Below, one piece after another: positions 42,379-51,120 of a DNA stretch of 64,000 nt (position 1 is the stretch's first letter; every line of letters begins with the position of its first letter). Location: positions 1 through 64,000 of the forward strand of contig CAAGKF010000102.1 of NCBI GenBank assembly GCA_900770345.1, read 5' to 3'. The stretch comes from Lachnospiraceae bacterium (GTDB taxonomy: Bacteria > Bacillota > Clostridia > Lachnospirales > Lachnospiraceae). The position numbers and the translations under genes are program-made. The notes below the pieces were generated by a model. It was not told the origin of the DNA. It did not search any database and saw nothing but the letters and a program-made list of their open reading frames with translations.

Positions 42379-43266
42379 TTACGGATGCACGATCATAACA
42401 GTTCCGTTCAGATCTCCCACCGGAAGAATGAGAAATGCGCCGTATTTTTTTTCAAGATCATCCATTGCCCTGCGCACCCCGATGTATCGGGTGCTTTCGT
42501 AATTGCGTACCAGGATGACCCCTCCGCGGCTCATGCGGGGGAAGAAATATTCCATTCCGGCGAAGGTGGGCTGATAAAGTCCTGCATCAAGGACAGCAAG
42601 AGCAAAAGTCTCATTTTCCAGATCAACGGCAGTCTCCGGAAACCAGCCTTCTTTCAGGATCACCTGGTCCTTATGGGGCATCCGCGCCATGACAAGTTCC
42701 TTTTTCACATCTTTGAAATCGTAAGCTTCTGTTTTCGTCCCTCCGATTTCTTCCTCTTTTTTCAGGTCCCGGGGATCATAGCCCTTAAATGTATCAAAAA
42801 GATACAGCTTCCGGTCAGGCATCAGGGCATTTAGCTGCCAGGAGAGATCGCCCTGAAAGCAGCCCAGTTCCGCAATGCTTCCGGCAACGCCCAGCTGGTT
42901 CAGCCTTCTGGTAAGACGGCGGATAGCAGCGCCGGCCGCCGTAAAATGCTGCCGTGTTTTATTGACAAAAATCATATCATTTTCAAAACCGGCACGGATC
43001 GCCATGTATTCCAGAGCATGGCTTTTTTCCTCATCGGATGCGGCGATGACAAGAACATCCGGCTGCAGGGATACAGCCAGATCAATAGGCATTATGGGCA
43101 TACCTTCAATTTCGTCCTTCAGTTCGCCGGTTTCTTCATTTTTAAAAACATTCCAGGTATCGGGATAAGAATTGCCGATCCCCACCAGCTTCAGTTCGCC
43201 GGGATTGATCAGGTCGGAAACGGAAATACTCAGGTGGTCGGTTTCCAGAATTATTGCAGTTTTCAT
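42379..43266 (-). CDS. TylF/MycF-type methyltransferase-like protein
   Basis: Protein of 295 residues. The C-terminal two thirds match the TylF methyltransferase family (SAM-dependent, usually acting on sugars): IAELGCFQGDLSWQLNALMP is the SAM-binding segment (in part), LYLFDTFKGYDPRD follows and LAVLDAGLYQPTFAGMEYF carries the metal-binding aspartate position. The N-terminal 100 residues (LKLVGIGNSYPDTW, DVLVIAASDEEKSHAL) look like a nucleotide-binding or sensor-like domain. The start follows AAGGAGCC. Its promoter TTGTTA-16-TATAAT (43341-43314, minus strand) abuts an imperfect operator palindrome. Confidence 0.75.
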   Translation of the reverse strand: MKTAIILETDHLSISVSDLINPGELKLVGIGNSYPDTWNVFKNEETGELKDEIEGMPIMPIDLAVSLQPDVLVIAASDEEKSHALEYMAIRAGFENDMIFVNKTRQHFTAAGAAIRRLTRRLNQLGVAGSIAELGCFQGDLSWQLNALMPDRKLYLFDTFKGYDPRDLKKEEEIGGTKTEAYDFKDVKKELVMARMPHKDQVILKEGWFPETAVDLENETFALAVLDAGLYQPTFAGMEYFFPRMSRGGVILVRNYESTRYIGVRRAMDDLEKKYGAFLILPVGDLNGTVMIVHP

Positions 43267-43563
43267 AAAAAGGGCTCCTTAAATCGCGTAATCAATAGTA
43301 ATATTTATAATTAATTATAAACTCTGCCAATTTTATAACAAGTAGCCTACATTACAGTTATAATATAGCCTACACTTGTGCATTTGCATCAGGATGCGGA
43401 TCCTGCTGTGTTTCTTCAGAAATTTAAAAAGCGGGCAGTAGTATTCACTACTGTTGTGAAAGGGAAAAGTGCGGTAAAGTTACAGGGAAGGGAAGACTTT
43501 GTACGAAAGCGAAGTCAGAGGGCAGAAACAGAATATAAAAATATGAGACGGGAGGATACTGCC
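43267..43563. promoter_or_regulatory. Divergent control region with two imperfect GTAG-N6-CTAC palindromes
   Basis: Between the TylF-like gene and the LRR gene. AGTAGCCTACATTACA (43341-43356) matches the TGTAG-N6-CTACA pattern imperfectly and lies at the -35 of the TylF promoter. TAGCCTACA recurs at 43366-43374 next to a TATAAT (43360-43365) facing the LRR gene. CAGTAGTATTCACTACTG (43436-43453) is a perfect palindrome with the same core GTAG-N6-CTAC. No gene is supported here, although a frame is open from 43378. Confidence 0.45.
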
Positions 43564-44016
43564 ATGGCAGAAATTTTTACTGGAACAACACCGGAAGGAC
43601 TGATCGTGGAGAATGGAGTGGTACGGGACGGAAAAAGCTGTGAGGGTGAGATCCGCATTCCTGACGGATGTACGGAAATTGCTGGTCAGGCATTTTATCA
43701 GAATAAGAAACTGACGGGGCTGTATATTCCGGATGGGGTAAAGGTGCTTGGAAAATATACGGTCAACGGCTGCGTGAATCTGGAATATGTGCGGGTTCCG
43801 GAAAGTGTTGAGAAAATGGGAGACGGCGCTCTGGTGAAAAAGATTGACAGCAATTTCGGCTTTACTCATGTGGTGGAGACAAAGGAATACTATCCGGATA
43901 TCCGCTGTAAGGAAGGCTGCTGGGTGGACAGAGCATTTCAGGAGATGAAGCAGAAGGACGGCTGGAAGGATTCCCATTCCATGGAACATATTGTCCGGTT
44001 CTGTTATGAGGAATAG
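43564..44016 (+). CDS. Short leucine-rich repeat protein
   Basis: Protein of 150 residues without a signal peptide. Residues 30-100 hold about three BspA/LRR_5 units (IRIPDGCTEIAGQAFYQNKK, LTGLYIPDGVKVLGKY, LEYVRVPESVEKMGDGAL). The C-terminus has two cysteines in DIRCKEGCW and a basic helix. The start at 43564 follows GGGAGG; the frame open to 43378 has no ribosome binding site. It lies downstream of two GTAG-N6-CTAC palindromes and directly before the Crp/Fnr gene. Function unknown. Confidence 0.7.
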   Translation: MAEIFTGTTPEGLIVENGVVRDGKSCEGEIRIPDGCTEIAGQAFYQNKKLTGLYIPDGVKVLGKYTVNGCVNLEYVRVPESVEKMGDGALVKKIDSNFGFTHVVETKEYYPDIRCKEGCWVDRAFQEMKQKDGWKDSHSMEHIVRFCYEE

Positions 44017-44080
44017 CCGGAATCCGGGTGAAGAGCGGTCAGAAAGAAGAAAAAGCAGAAAACCCAGAGTCAGAAGGCAT

Positions 44081-44109
44081 TTGACATTTTTGCATGTAGC
44101 TTTTACAAT
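44081..44109 (+). promoter_or_regulatory. Promoter of the Crp/Fnr-family gene
   Basis: TTGACA (44081-44086), 17 bases, TACAAT (44104-44109). The spacer holds a TGTAG half-site (44095-44099). A second TATAAT at 44169-44174 lacks a good -35. Confidence 0.65.
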
Positions 44110-44111
44110 AA

Positions 44112-44129
44112 TTGTAGCACAGACTACAT
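44112..44129. promoter_or_regulatory. CRP-like operator site C at the regulator's own promoter
   Basis: TGTAGCACAGACTACA (44113-44128) is a perfect copy of the palindrome found before locus 1. It covers the expected transcription start, a position that would repress the gene, so autorepression is likely. Confidence 0.7.
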
Positions 44130-44246
44130 GTGTTGTATAAATAACTAGTATAACGTGGAGTAAAGGCGTATAATTCAGATATTGACAAATGTTTGACATT
44201 ACTGTTGGTACATGCAGAAAATGTATATGAGGCTGGGGGACTTTTT

Positions 44247-44966
44247 ATGGGAATGAAGCCAGAGGATCCGAACATCATGAAACGGATACCGCATATGAAT
44301 CCGGTTTCAAGGCTTTTATATCTGCCGAGAGGAATTTCCAGATTGGAGCGCCTGGGGGAGAAGCGCACCTTCCAGAAGAATCATATTCTGGTTCAGGCAG
44401 GATCGAGGACAAATTACTGTTATATTGTGAAGAGCGGACGTGTGATTGCTTATGAGTATACCATGAGCGGGGAAGAGCGCATTTACAATTTCAATGAGCG
44501 GAATTCTCTGCTTCTGGAGGCAAATGTGATCTTTGACTGGGACAGTCCGGTGGGATTTAAAACCACCATGAAATCAGAGCTGGTCTGTATCGACAGAGAA
44601 ACTCTGCTCCATGCCATATCGCAGGATCCGGAGATATCCATGGATATCATGCAGTCTCTGGCTACCAAATTTATGTCGTCCATGGAGCAGATCCGCCATA
44701 CCAGTTTTCACAGCGCTGCCTGGAAGATTTGTGATCTTCTGCTTACCTTTGCAAAAAGCTACGGAGTCCCCTATGACGGCAAGGTGCTGATCCATGAGAA
44801 GATCAGTCAGCAGCTTTTGTCCAATCTTCTGGGTATCAATCGTGTTACTGCGGTTCGGGCCATCAAAGAACTGAAGGATATGTCTCTCATTGAACAGATC
44901 AACGGATATTACTGCATCCGTGATATCTCCAAGCTGGAACGGCACCAGGCGAAGCTGGTGGAATAG
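44247..44966 (+). CDS. Crp/Fnr-family transcriptional regulator
   Basis: Regulator of 239 residues. The N-terminal cyclic-nucleotide-binding-type beta roll (residues 30-130: HILVQAGSRTNYCYIVKSGRV, NSLLLEANVIFDW) lacks the cysteine cluster of Fnr and the cAMP-binding RxxS motif, so the signal is unknown. The C-terminal winged helix includes ISQQLLSNLLGINRVTAVRAIKELKD (in part), with NRVTAVRAI as recognition helix. The ATG at 44247 follows GGGGGA; the frame open to 44193 is less likely. The operator at its promoter is repeated before the molybdenum hydroxylase locus 1, so it is the likely regulator of that block. Confidence 0.88.
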   Translation: MGMKPEDPNIMKRIPHMNPVSRLLYLPRGISRLERLGEKRTFQKNHILVQAGSRTNYCYIVKSGRVIAYEYTMSGEERIYNFNERNSLLLEANVIFDWDSPVGFKTTMKSELVCIDRETLLHAISQDPEISMDIMQSLATKFMSSMEQIRHTSFHSAAWKICDLLLTFAKSYGVPYDGKVLIHEKISQQLLSNLLGINRVTAVRAIKELKDMSLIEQINGYYCIRDISKLERHQAKLVE

Positions 44967-44984
44967 TATACAGAAAAGAAGGAA

Positions 44985-45032
44985 GAAGCCCGGAGCAGCC
45001 GGTATATCAGCTGCGGCAGGGGCTTCTTTTTT
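44985..45032 (+). terminator. Terminator of the Crp/Fnr gene
   Basis: GAAGCCC (44985-44991) pairs with GGGCTTC (45020-45026), followed by TTTTTT; an inner GCAGC/GCTGC stem is possible. Confidence 0.75.
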
Positions 45033-45083
45033 GACTGTTGCTGTATTATTTTATGACGGAATCAATATCAGTCCGGTTTCAGG

Positions 45084-46697
45084 TTATTTCATTTTCAGGA
45101 ATGTTCCCAGAATACTGCGTCCCAGCGCAGCTCCCAGATTACCGCCCAGGCGTTTGCCGAAGCTTCCGCCCAGCTGCTGTCCCAGACTGTTTCCTACTTC
45201 GCGGCCGATGGTGCCGGCAGCCGTGCTGGCTACCTTTCCTACACCGGAGGCTACAGCTTTCTGCCGCTTCTGGGCTTCCCGCTCTTCCTCGCGGGCTTTC
45301 TTTTCTGCTTCTCTGGCGGCGTCACGTTCAGCCTGTCTGGCCTGTTTTTCCGCCTCTTTTGCTTCTTTTTCTTCTTTAATCCTTTTTTCCTCATTCAGGT
45401 CATCCTGCTGTTTCTTTCGCTGCAGGAATTCATAGGCAGAATCCCGGTCCTCCATCTTCTGATATTTCAGGTAAAGGTTGTTCTTTATGATCTCCTGTTC
45501 CTTATCGCTGTCGGAGATGGGACCCATCAGACTCTGGGGAGGCAGGATCCGGCATTTTTTTACGATGCCCGGAATACCGTTCTCATCCAGAACGGAAACC
45601 AGGGCTTCACCTGTTCCCAGAGCTGTCAGCACTTCTTTTGTATCAAAAGCCGGATTGGGACGGAAGGACTGAGCGGCGGTGCGCAGAGCCTTCTCGTCGG
45701 ATGGAGTGTAGGCACGCAGTCCATGCTGGATCTTATTTCCCAGCTGGCTTAAAACGCCGTCGGGAATGTCCCTGGGATTCTGAGTAATGAAGCAGAGTCC
45801 TACACCCTTGGATCGGATCAGTTTTACGGTCTGCTCGATCTTGTCCTGAAGCGATTTGGAAATATCCTTAAACAGCAGGTGGGCTTCATCAAAAAAGAAT
45901 ACCATCCGGGGCTTTTCCTGATCGCCCACCTCCGGAAGCGTCTCAAACAGCTCGGAGAGCATCCAGAGAAGGAAAGCGGAGTACAGGGAAGGGTCATTGA
46001 CCAGGCAGCGGCAGTCCAGAAGATTGATGCATCCTTTCCCCCCGGCTCCGGAGGAGAACCAGTCGGCGATATTTAAGGCAGGCTCCGCAAAAAACTGTTC
46101 TCCGCCCTGAGCTTCCAGGGCTACCACGTGACGCAGGATCGCGCTGATGCTCTGTTTTGCCAGGTTTCCGTATTCCTGGGAAAACTCCTTGCTGTTGTCA
46201 CTTACATACTGGAGCATGGATTTCAGATCTTTTGTGTCGATCAGCAGCAGCCTGCTGTCATCGGCAATTTTAAATATAATGGTAAGGATATCGCTTTGGG
46301 TGGAGTTCAGCCCCAGCACCTTGGACAAAAGCATCGGTCCCATCTCTGATATGGTGGTGCGCAGAGGTATTCCGCCCTTCCCGTAAATATCCCAGAATAC
46401 AGATGGATAGGACTGGTAACAAAAGCCGCAGGAATCCAGACCGAAGCTGCGGATCCGCTTTTTCATATCGTCGCTGTCTGCACCCGGGCGGCACATGCCG
46501 GACAGATCTCCCTTGATGTCTGCAAGAAATACGGGAACGCCGGCGTCGCTGAAGGATTCGGCCAGCACTTTCAGAGTAATAGTTTTGCCGGTGCCTGTGG
46601 CGCCGGCGATCAGTCCGTGACGGTTCGCCATCCGCGGCAGAATGGAGATCTTTTCGCCGTCGGAATCTCCGATCCATATTTTATGGTCATAGTACAT
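45084..46697 (-). CDS. HerA-like ATPase of the DUF853 (YjgR) family
   Basis: Predicted cytosolic ATPase of 537 residues. Walker A AGATGTGKTITLKVL lies near residue 32, FLADIKGDLSGM follows, and Walker B VFFFDEAHLLF is near residue 270, with SKGVGLCFITQNP as sensor region. Residues 415-475 form a long charged coiled coil rich in Glu, Lys, Arg and Ala. The tail is glycine-rich (GNSLGQQLGGSFGKRLGGNL), as usual for YjgR. The start follows GGGAGGA. The family is related to HerA/FtsK translocases, but its cellular task is not established. Convergent with the Crp/Fnr gene. Confidence 0.88.
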   Translation of the reverse strand: MYYDHKIWIGDSDGEKISILPRMANRHGLIAGATGTGKTITLKVLAESFSDAGVPVFLADIKGDLSGMCRPGADSDDMKKRIRSFGLDSCGFCYQSYPSVFWDIYGKGGIPLRTTISEMGPMLLSKVLGLNSTQSDILTIIFKIADDSRLLLIDTKDLKSMLQYVSDNSKEFSQEYGNLAKQSISAILRHVVALEAQGGEQFFAEPALNIADWFSSGAGGKGCINLLDCRCLVNDPSLYSAFLLWMLSELFETLPEVGDQEKPRMVFFFDEAHLLFKDISKSLQDKIEQTVKLIRSKGVGLCFITQNPRDIPDGVLSQLGNKIQHGLRAYTPSDEKALRTAAQSFRPNPAFDTKEVLTALGTGEALVSVLDENGIPGIVKKCRILPPQSLMGPISDSDKEQEIIKNNLYLKYQKMEDRDSAYEFLQRKKQQDDLNEEKRIKEEKEAKEAEKQARQAERDAAREAEKKAREEEREAQKRQKAVASGVGKVASTAAGTIGREVGNSLGQQLGGSFGKRLGGNLGAALGRSILGTFLKMK

Positions 46698-46864
46698 AGT
46701 CAGTTCCTCCCTGAATTGTTCTAAGTCTTATTATATAGGAAGAAAGAAGCGGGGACAAGCAGAATCAGCTTGAAAATGCAGAGGGTGAGAGTTATACTAA
46801 AATCTGTATATTTCGACATAAGTACAGAAAATGTAAATCGCCGGGAAAGGTAAGGAAGGGATAG

Positions 46865-47713
46865 ATGAGGAAAAGAGTATGGAGATATAAGGCAGGCGCC
46901 GGATTAATGGCGCTGATGTTTGCAGTTTCAGGTTCATTTGCAGCGAATGCGAAGGAGATCTCAGGGCCGGCCGCCGCACTGGAGGCCTCAAAGCAGGCAG
47001 AGGAGGCGGAAAAAAAGGAGGCTACGGAGGAGGAGATCGACGCGTATTTTGACGGAACGGTGCTGGTGGGAGATTCCGTTATGATGGGATTCCGGAATTA
47101 TGCAATGAGACATCAGGATACGTATCTGAGCAGGATCGGTTTCCTGGCTGCAGGAAGCTTCTCGGTCAACAATTCTCTGTGGCCGGTAAATGCTGAGAGC
47201 GTTCACCCTGTTTATCAGGGACAGAAGCGCCATGTGTGGGAATCCATTTCCATGATGGGAGCCAGACGTGTATTTCTTTTTTTCGGTCTCAACGATTTGA
47301 ATATCAACGGTCTGGAGGGTACCTGCGAGAAGTATAAGGAGCTGATCGCAAAGATCAGGGAGGAGAGTCCGGACGCGGAGATCCATCTTATGAGCATGAC
47401 CTATACGTTGAAAGACAAGGGAATAGGAAAACTGAACAATGACAGTATCCGCCGGTTTAATCTGATGCTGAGTCAGATGGCGGCAGAAAACGGCTGGGGC
47501 TTTGTGGATATTGCTTCACCTCTGGCAGATGAAAACGGGGATCTGGCAGCGGACTACTGCAGCGATGGCTTTGTACATCAGACACCGGCTGCTTACGGGA
47601 TATGGTCTTCTGTACTGAGAACCTATGCAAGGGATTGTCTGGAGGGCAGGACAGCTACTCCCAGCGATGCGCAAACGACAGCTGATAATCAGTTACAGAC
47701 TGGTAATAAATAA
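46865..47713 (+). CDS. Secreted SGNH/GDSL-type hydrolase-like protein
   Basis: Exported protein of 282 residues. A signal peptide (MRKRVWRYKAGAGLMALMFA, cleavage near AANAKE) is followed by an SGNH domain: VLVGDSVMMGF carries the nucleophile serine (block I), FFGLNDLNI block III and DGFVHQTPAAYG the final Asp-x-x-His. The C-terminus is Thr/Gln-rich. Such enzymes remove or transfer acyl groups on carbohydrates. First of a four-gene operon with a DUF4358 lipoprotein, MBOAT acyltransferase and DHHW protein. The ribosome binding site is GGAAGGG before the ATG. Confidence 0.82.
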   Translation: MRKRVWRYKAGAGLMALMFAVSGSFAANAKEISGPAAALEASKQAEEAEKKEATEEEIDAYFDGTVLVGDSVMMGFRNYAMRHQDTYLSRIGFLAAGSFSVNNSLWPVNAESVHPVYQGQKRHVWESISMMGARRVFLFFGLNDLNINGLEGTCEKYKELIAKIREESPDAEIHLMSMTYTLKDKGIGKLNNDSIRRFNLMLSQMAAENGWGFVDIASPLADENGDLAADYCSDGFVHQTPAAYGIWSSVLRTYARDCLEGRTATPSDAQTTADNQLQTGNK

Positions 47714-47727
47714 GGAGAGAGTGTGTT

Positions 47728-48309
47728 ATGAAAAAGAAAAATATGGCAGGATTCTGCGCCTGTCTGGCGGCGGCGGTTCTGATGGCAGGAGGCTGCGGAC
47801 AGTCCGGAAAGACAGTCGACACAACAGTTTCTCAGACTGCGGAAAAAGCGTCAGAGACCACCGGGGAGGAAAAAGAAGAAAGCCCGGAAGCTTCTGAGAC
47901 AGAGGAAGCGCCGGAAACCACCGGCGGTACTGTAAATGATATTTACAACGAAATAGAAGGTGCGGTATCACTCCATTCGCCGGTGATCATGCCTGACAGC
48001 TTTATTTCCAATTATTACGGCATTGACGTTTCCGCGCTGGATGAGTATGTTTTTGCAATGTCGGAGGAGGCTACCTCCGCGGAGACCATCGTCATTATGA
48101 AGGTGAAGAGTGAGAACAGCCTGGATGCCGTAAAGACAGCTCTTCAGACTGTGATCGATGAGAAAAAGGCGGAGATGGAAAACTATCTGCCGGAACAGTT
48201 TGAGATTGTAAAGAACAGTTCTGTTCAGGTCAAGGGAGATTATGTATATCTGGTAATTTCGGAACAGGCCGGTACGATTTCAGAGATAATTGAAGCAGGG
48301 ATTCAGTAG
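47728..48309 (+). CDS. DUF4358 lipoprotein
   Basis: Membrane-anchored extracytoplasmic protein of 193 residues. The N-terminus has KKK, a hydrophobic run and the lipobox LMAGGC (Cys about residue 23). A Glu/Thr/Ser-rich low-complexity linker spans residues 30-65. The rest (NYYGIDVSALDEYVFAMSEE, EIVKNSSVQVKGDYVYLVIS) matches DUF4358, a family regularly found beside MBOAT acyltransferases. Fourteen bases after the SGNH gene; ribosome binding site AAGGAGAG. Confidence 0.8.
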   Translation: MKKKNMAGFCACLAAAVLMAGGCGQSGKTVDTTVSQTAEKASETTGEEKEESPEASETEEAPETTGGTVNDIYNEIEGAVSLHSPVIMPDSFISNYYGIDVSALDEYVFAMSEEATSAETIVIMKVKSENSLDAVKTALQTVIDEKKAEMENYLPEQFEIVKNSSVQVKGDYVYLVISEQAGTISEIIEAGIQ

Positions 48310-48323
48310 GACGGAGGAAAAAC

Positions 48324-49739
48324 ATGGTATTCAGCAGCATTCCGTTTCTGTTTTTCTTTCTTCCGCTGTGCCTGATCCTTTACTTTGCAGTCCCATTTTC
48401 ATGGAAAAATGGGATTTTGCTTATTTTCAGTCTGATATTTTATGCATGGGGAGAACCGGTGTACATTCTCCTCATGCTTTTTGCCTCGGCAGTGGATTAC
48501 TGCAACGGTCTTCTCATGGAGCGGTACGGGACCACCAGAGGAAAGAGGCGGATATTTCTGGCCTGTTCGGTTTCGATCAATCTTTCCGTACTGGCATTTT
48601 TTAAATATGCGGATTTCCTTATTGCCACGGTGAACAGTCTGCTGGGCACAGCCTTCAGCCCTCTGGGGCTGGGACTTCCGGTAGGGATCAGCTTTTTTAC
48701 TTTTCAGACCATGAGCTATATCATTGATCTGTATCGCCGGGAAGTGCCGGCAGAAAAAAATTATTTTACCTATCTGACCTATGTTTCCATGTTTCCTCAG
48801 CTGGTGGCGGGACCCATCGTGCGGTTTTCCGCGGTTAACAGAGAGCTCCATGGCCGTGATATAAACGGGCAGGAGATTCAGGAGGGGATTCTGCGTTTTG
48901 TTCAGGGGCTCTTTAAAAAGGTTCTGATCGCCAATCAGGCCGGAGCTCTGTGGGAGGAGATCCGGGGGCTGGAGTACGGTCAGGCGTCGGCAGCTACGGC
49001 CTGGCTGGGAGCCGCGGCCTTTACCCTGCAGCTGTATTTTGATTTCAGTGCCTACAGTGATATGGCTATCGGTATGGGCAGAATGCTGGGATTTCATTTT
49101 ATGGAGAATTTCCGGTATCCTCTGTCATCGGTATCCGTGACGGATTTCTGGAGGAGATGGCATATTTCTCTGTCCACCTGGTTCCGGGATTATATTTATA
49201 TTCCTCTGGGAGGAAACAGAAAGGGAACCGCAAAGCATCTGAGAAATATGTTTATTGTGTGGTTTCTTACGGGGCTGTGGCACGGGGCGGCCTGGAATTT
49301 TGTGCTCTGGGGTCTGTATTACGGCCTTCTGCTGACTCTGGAGAAATATGTGTGGGGCAGAAAGCTGGAGTCTCTGCCGCGGCTTCTGCAGCATTGCTAT
49401 GCTCTGGTCATCGTGGTGGTGGGCTTCGTGATCTTTGTATTTGATGATATGGGAGCTCTCGGAAGATATCTCTGCTCTATGGCTGCATGTGCCGGAAATT
49501 CCTGGTGGGGCAGCGAATGTCTCTGGTATATGGGAAATTACGGGACAGTGCTGTCTGCGGCAGTCCTTCTGGCTTTTCCGCTGTATCCCTGGCTTAAGGA
49601 AAAAACAGAAAAGCTGGAGGAGAATATCCGGGCGGTTCTGGCTGTTCCCGTGATGGCGGGATATCTGGGACTGTTTCTTCTGACAACGGCTTATCTGGTA
49701 AATGATACCTATAATCCGTTCCTGTATTTCCGGTTTTAG
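48324..49739 (+). CDS. MBOAT-family O-acyltransferase (AlgI/DltB-like)
   Basis: Integral membrane acyltransferase of 471 residues with about ten membrane segments. The signature VTDFWRRWHISLSTWFRDY and the catalytic histidine in FLTGLWHGAAWNF are present, with YFDFSAYSDMAIG before them. Members move acyl groups from a cytosolic donor across the membrane to a glycan or teichoic acid; in AlgI the AlgJ-like partner completes the transfer. The next gene encodes a DHHW protein of that type. Start follows CGGAGG. Confidence 0.92.
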   Translation: MVFSSIPFLFFFLPLCLILYFAVPFSWKNGILLIFSLIFYAWGEPVYILLMLFASAVDYCNGLLMERYGTTRGKRRIFLACSVSINLSVLAFFKYADFLIATVNSLLGTAFSPLGLGLPVGISFFTFQTMSYIIDLYRREVPAEKNYFTYLTYVSMFPQLVAGPIVRFSAVNRELHGRDINGQEIQEGILRFVQGLFKKVLIANQAGALWEEIRGLEYGQASAATAWLGAAAFTLQLYFDFSAYSDMAIGMGRMLGFHFMENFRYPLSSVSVTDFWRRWHISLSTWFRDYIYIPLGGNRKGTAKHLRNMFIVWFLTGLWHGAAWNFVLWGLYYGLLLTLEKYVWGRKLESLPRLLQHCYALVIVVVGFVIFVFDDMGALGRYLCSMAACAGNSWWGSECLWYMGNYGTVLSAAVLLAFPLYPWLKEKTEKLEENIRAVLAVPVMAGYLGLFLLTTAYLVNDTYNPFLYFRF

Positions 49740-49753
49740 AGAGGAGAGAGAGC

Positions 49754-50929
49754 ATGATAAAGGAAAAACAGATCCGGACTCTGACTGCGGCCCTTCTTTC
49801 CGGAGCGGTGCTGACTCTGGCTGCAGGCTTTCTGCTTTGTCCGAAGGCGGAATTTTCGGAAAATGAGAACAGATATCTTGCTTCTTTTCCGAAGCCTGTT
49901 TGGGAGCAGATAAAAAGCGGGCAGTATATGGAGGATCTTGGAACATATCTTTCTGATCATTTCCCGCTGAGGGATTTCTTCATGGGAGAAAAGGCGGCGG
50001 CGGAGATCCTTCAGGGAAGGCGTGAGATCAACGGCGTTTATATCGGAGAGGACGGTTATCTGATTGAGGAGTATAAAAAGCCGCAGAATACGGAACGGAT
50101 ATCCGGTATTTTGAAAAGCTTTGCTCAGGAACTGGAGATGGACAGGGAAAAAAGAGGGGAAGGCACATCAGGCGATCGTGGGGAAGATCTGAGATTGCGG
50201 CTGATGCTGGTGCCTACTGCTGCCTGGACTTACCGGGATAAGCTGCCGGCTCTTGCGCCGGTCCGGGATCAGATGGAGACGGCGAAGGAGATTTACACTT
50301 CTTCCGGGATAGAGGCTGTTGACTGCAGCCTGGAGCTGCTGGATAATCGTAAAAACGGGCAGCTTTATTATCGGACGGATCATCACTGGACCACAAGGGG
50401 AGCTTACGTTGGATATGAGGTTTTCTGCAGGGAGATGGGCTTTGAGCCGGTTCCGCTGGAGCAGCTGGAGGCCGAAACGGTAACGGAGGATTTCTGCGGC
50501 ACGATTTATTCCAAGGTCAATGATTACCGCAGACAGGGAGATGCCATTACGGTTTATACGGATCCGGCAGACCGACTTACCGTGTCCTACACAGATACGG
50601 GGAAGGTGTCAGACAGTCTTTACAATCTGGATTATGTGGATAAGAAGGACAAATATTCCCTTTTTCTGGATAATCTTCACTCTCTTATTGAAATTACAAA
50701 TGAGAATGCGGATTCCGACAGAGAGCTGGCTCTGATCAAGGACAGCTATGCCAATTCCATGGTTCCCTTTCTTGTCCGTCATTATAAAAAAATATATGTT
50801 TTTGATACACGCTCCTATAAAATGGGCCCCTCTGTATTCATCAAAGAACATCCGGGAATCACGGATGTGCTGCTTCTCTATAATATGAATACGCTGGATA
50901 CGGATCTGGGTATTCGCGGAATTTACTGA
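49754..50929 (+). CDS. DHHW-family protein, acyltransferase partner (AlgJ/AlgX-like)
   Basis: Protein of 391 residues with one N-terminal membrane anchor (residues 8-28) and a large extracytoplasmic domain. It contains the family motif RTDHHWTTRGAY near residue 215 and KDSYANSMVPFL near residue 335, the Asp-His and Ser positions of an SGNH-like acyltransferase. It probably completes acetylation of a cell-surface polysaccharide with the MBOAT protein just upstream (14-base gap). Ribosome binding site GAGAGGAGAG. Last gene of the operon. Confidence 0.87.
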   Translation: MIKEKQIRTLTAALLSGAVLTLAAGFLLCPKAEFSENENRYLASFPKPVWEQIKSGQYMEDLGTYLSDHFPLRDFFMGEKAAAEILQGRREINGVYIGEDGYLIEEYKKPQNTERISGILKSFAQELEMDREKRGEGTSGDRGEDLRLRLMLVPTAAWTYRDKLPALAPVRDQMETAKEIYTSSGIEAVDCSLELLDNRKNGQLYYRTDHHWTTRGAYVGYEVFCREMGFEPVPLEQLEAETVTEDFCGTIYSKVNDYRRQGDAITVYTDPADRLTVSYTDTGKVSDSLYNLDYVDKKDKYSLFLDNLHSLIEITNENADSDRELALIKDSYANSMVPFLVRHYKKIYVFDTRSYKMGPSVFIKEHPGITDVLLLYNMNTLDTDLGIRGIY

Positions 50930-51055
50930 TTAAAAGAGATACAGAGGTAATAATGCACAAAAATGTCTCGTTTTCTATGGTGCAAAAGGGCGAAAAACAA
51001 ATTACGGTCCGGAATTCTCTGACATTAAAAAGAATTTTGTGATAAAATAGTAATT

Positions 51056-51091
51056 GCAGGTTCTGCCTTGAATTGCCGACGGCAGAACTGC
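51056..51091 (+). promoter_or_regulatory. Hairpin in the leader of the CarD-like gene
   Basis: GCAG-TTCTGCC pairs with GGCAGAA-CTGC around a 13-base loop, about 30 bases before the start codon and without a T-run. A promoter candidate, CTGACA-18-TAAAAT, lies just upstream (about 51018-51047). Confidence 0.45.
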
Positions 51092-51120
51092 GAGAAAACT
51101 AAAGGAAGCGGGCGGTAATT

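Noticed and set aside
43378..43563. N-terminal extension of the short LRR protein
   Set aside because: The frame is open but lacks a ribosome binding site and contains a palindrome; the start at 43564 has GGGAGG.
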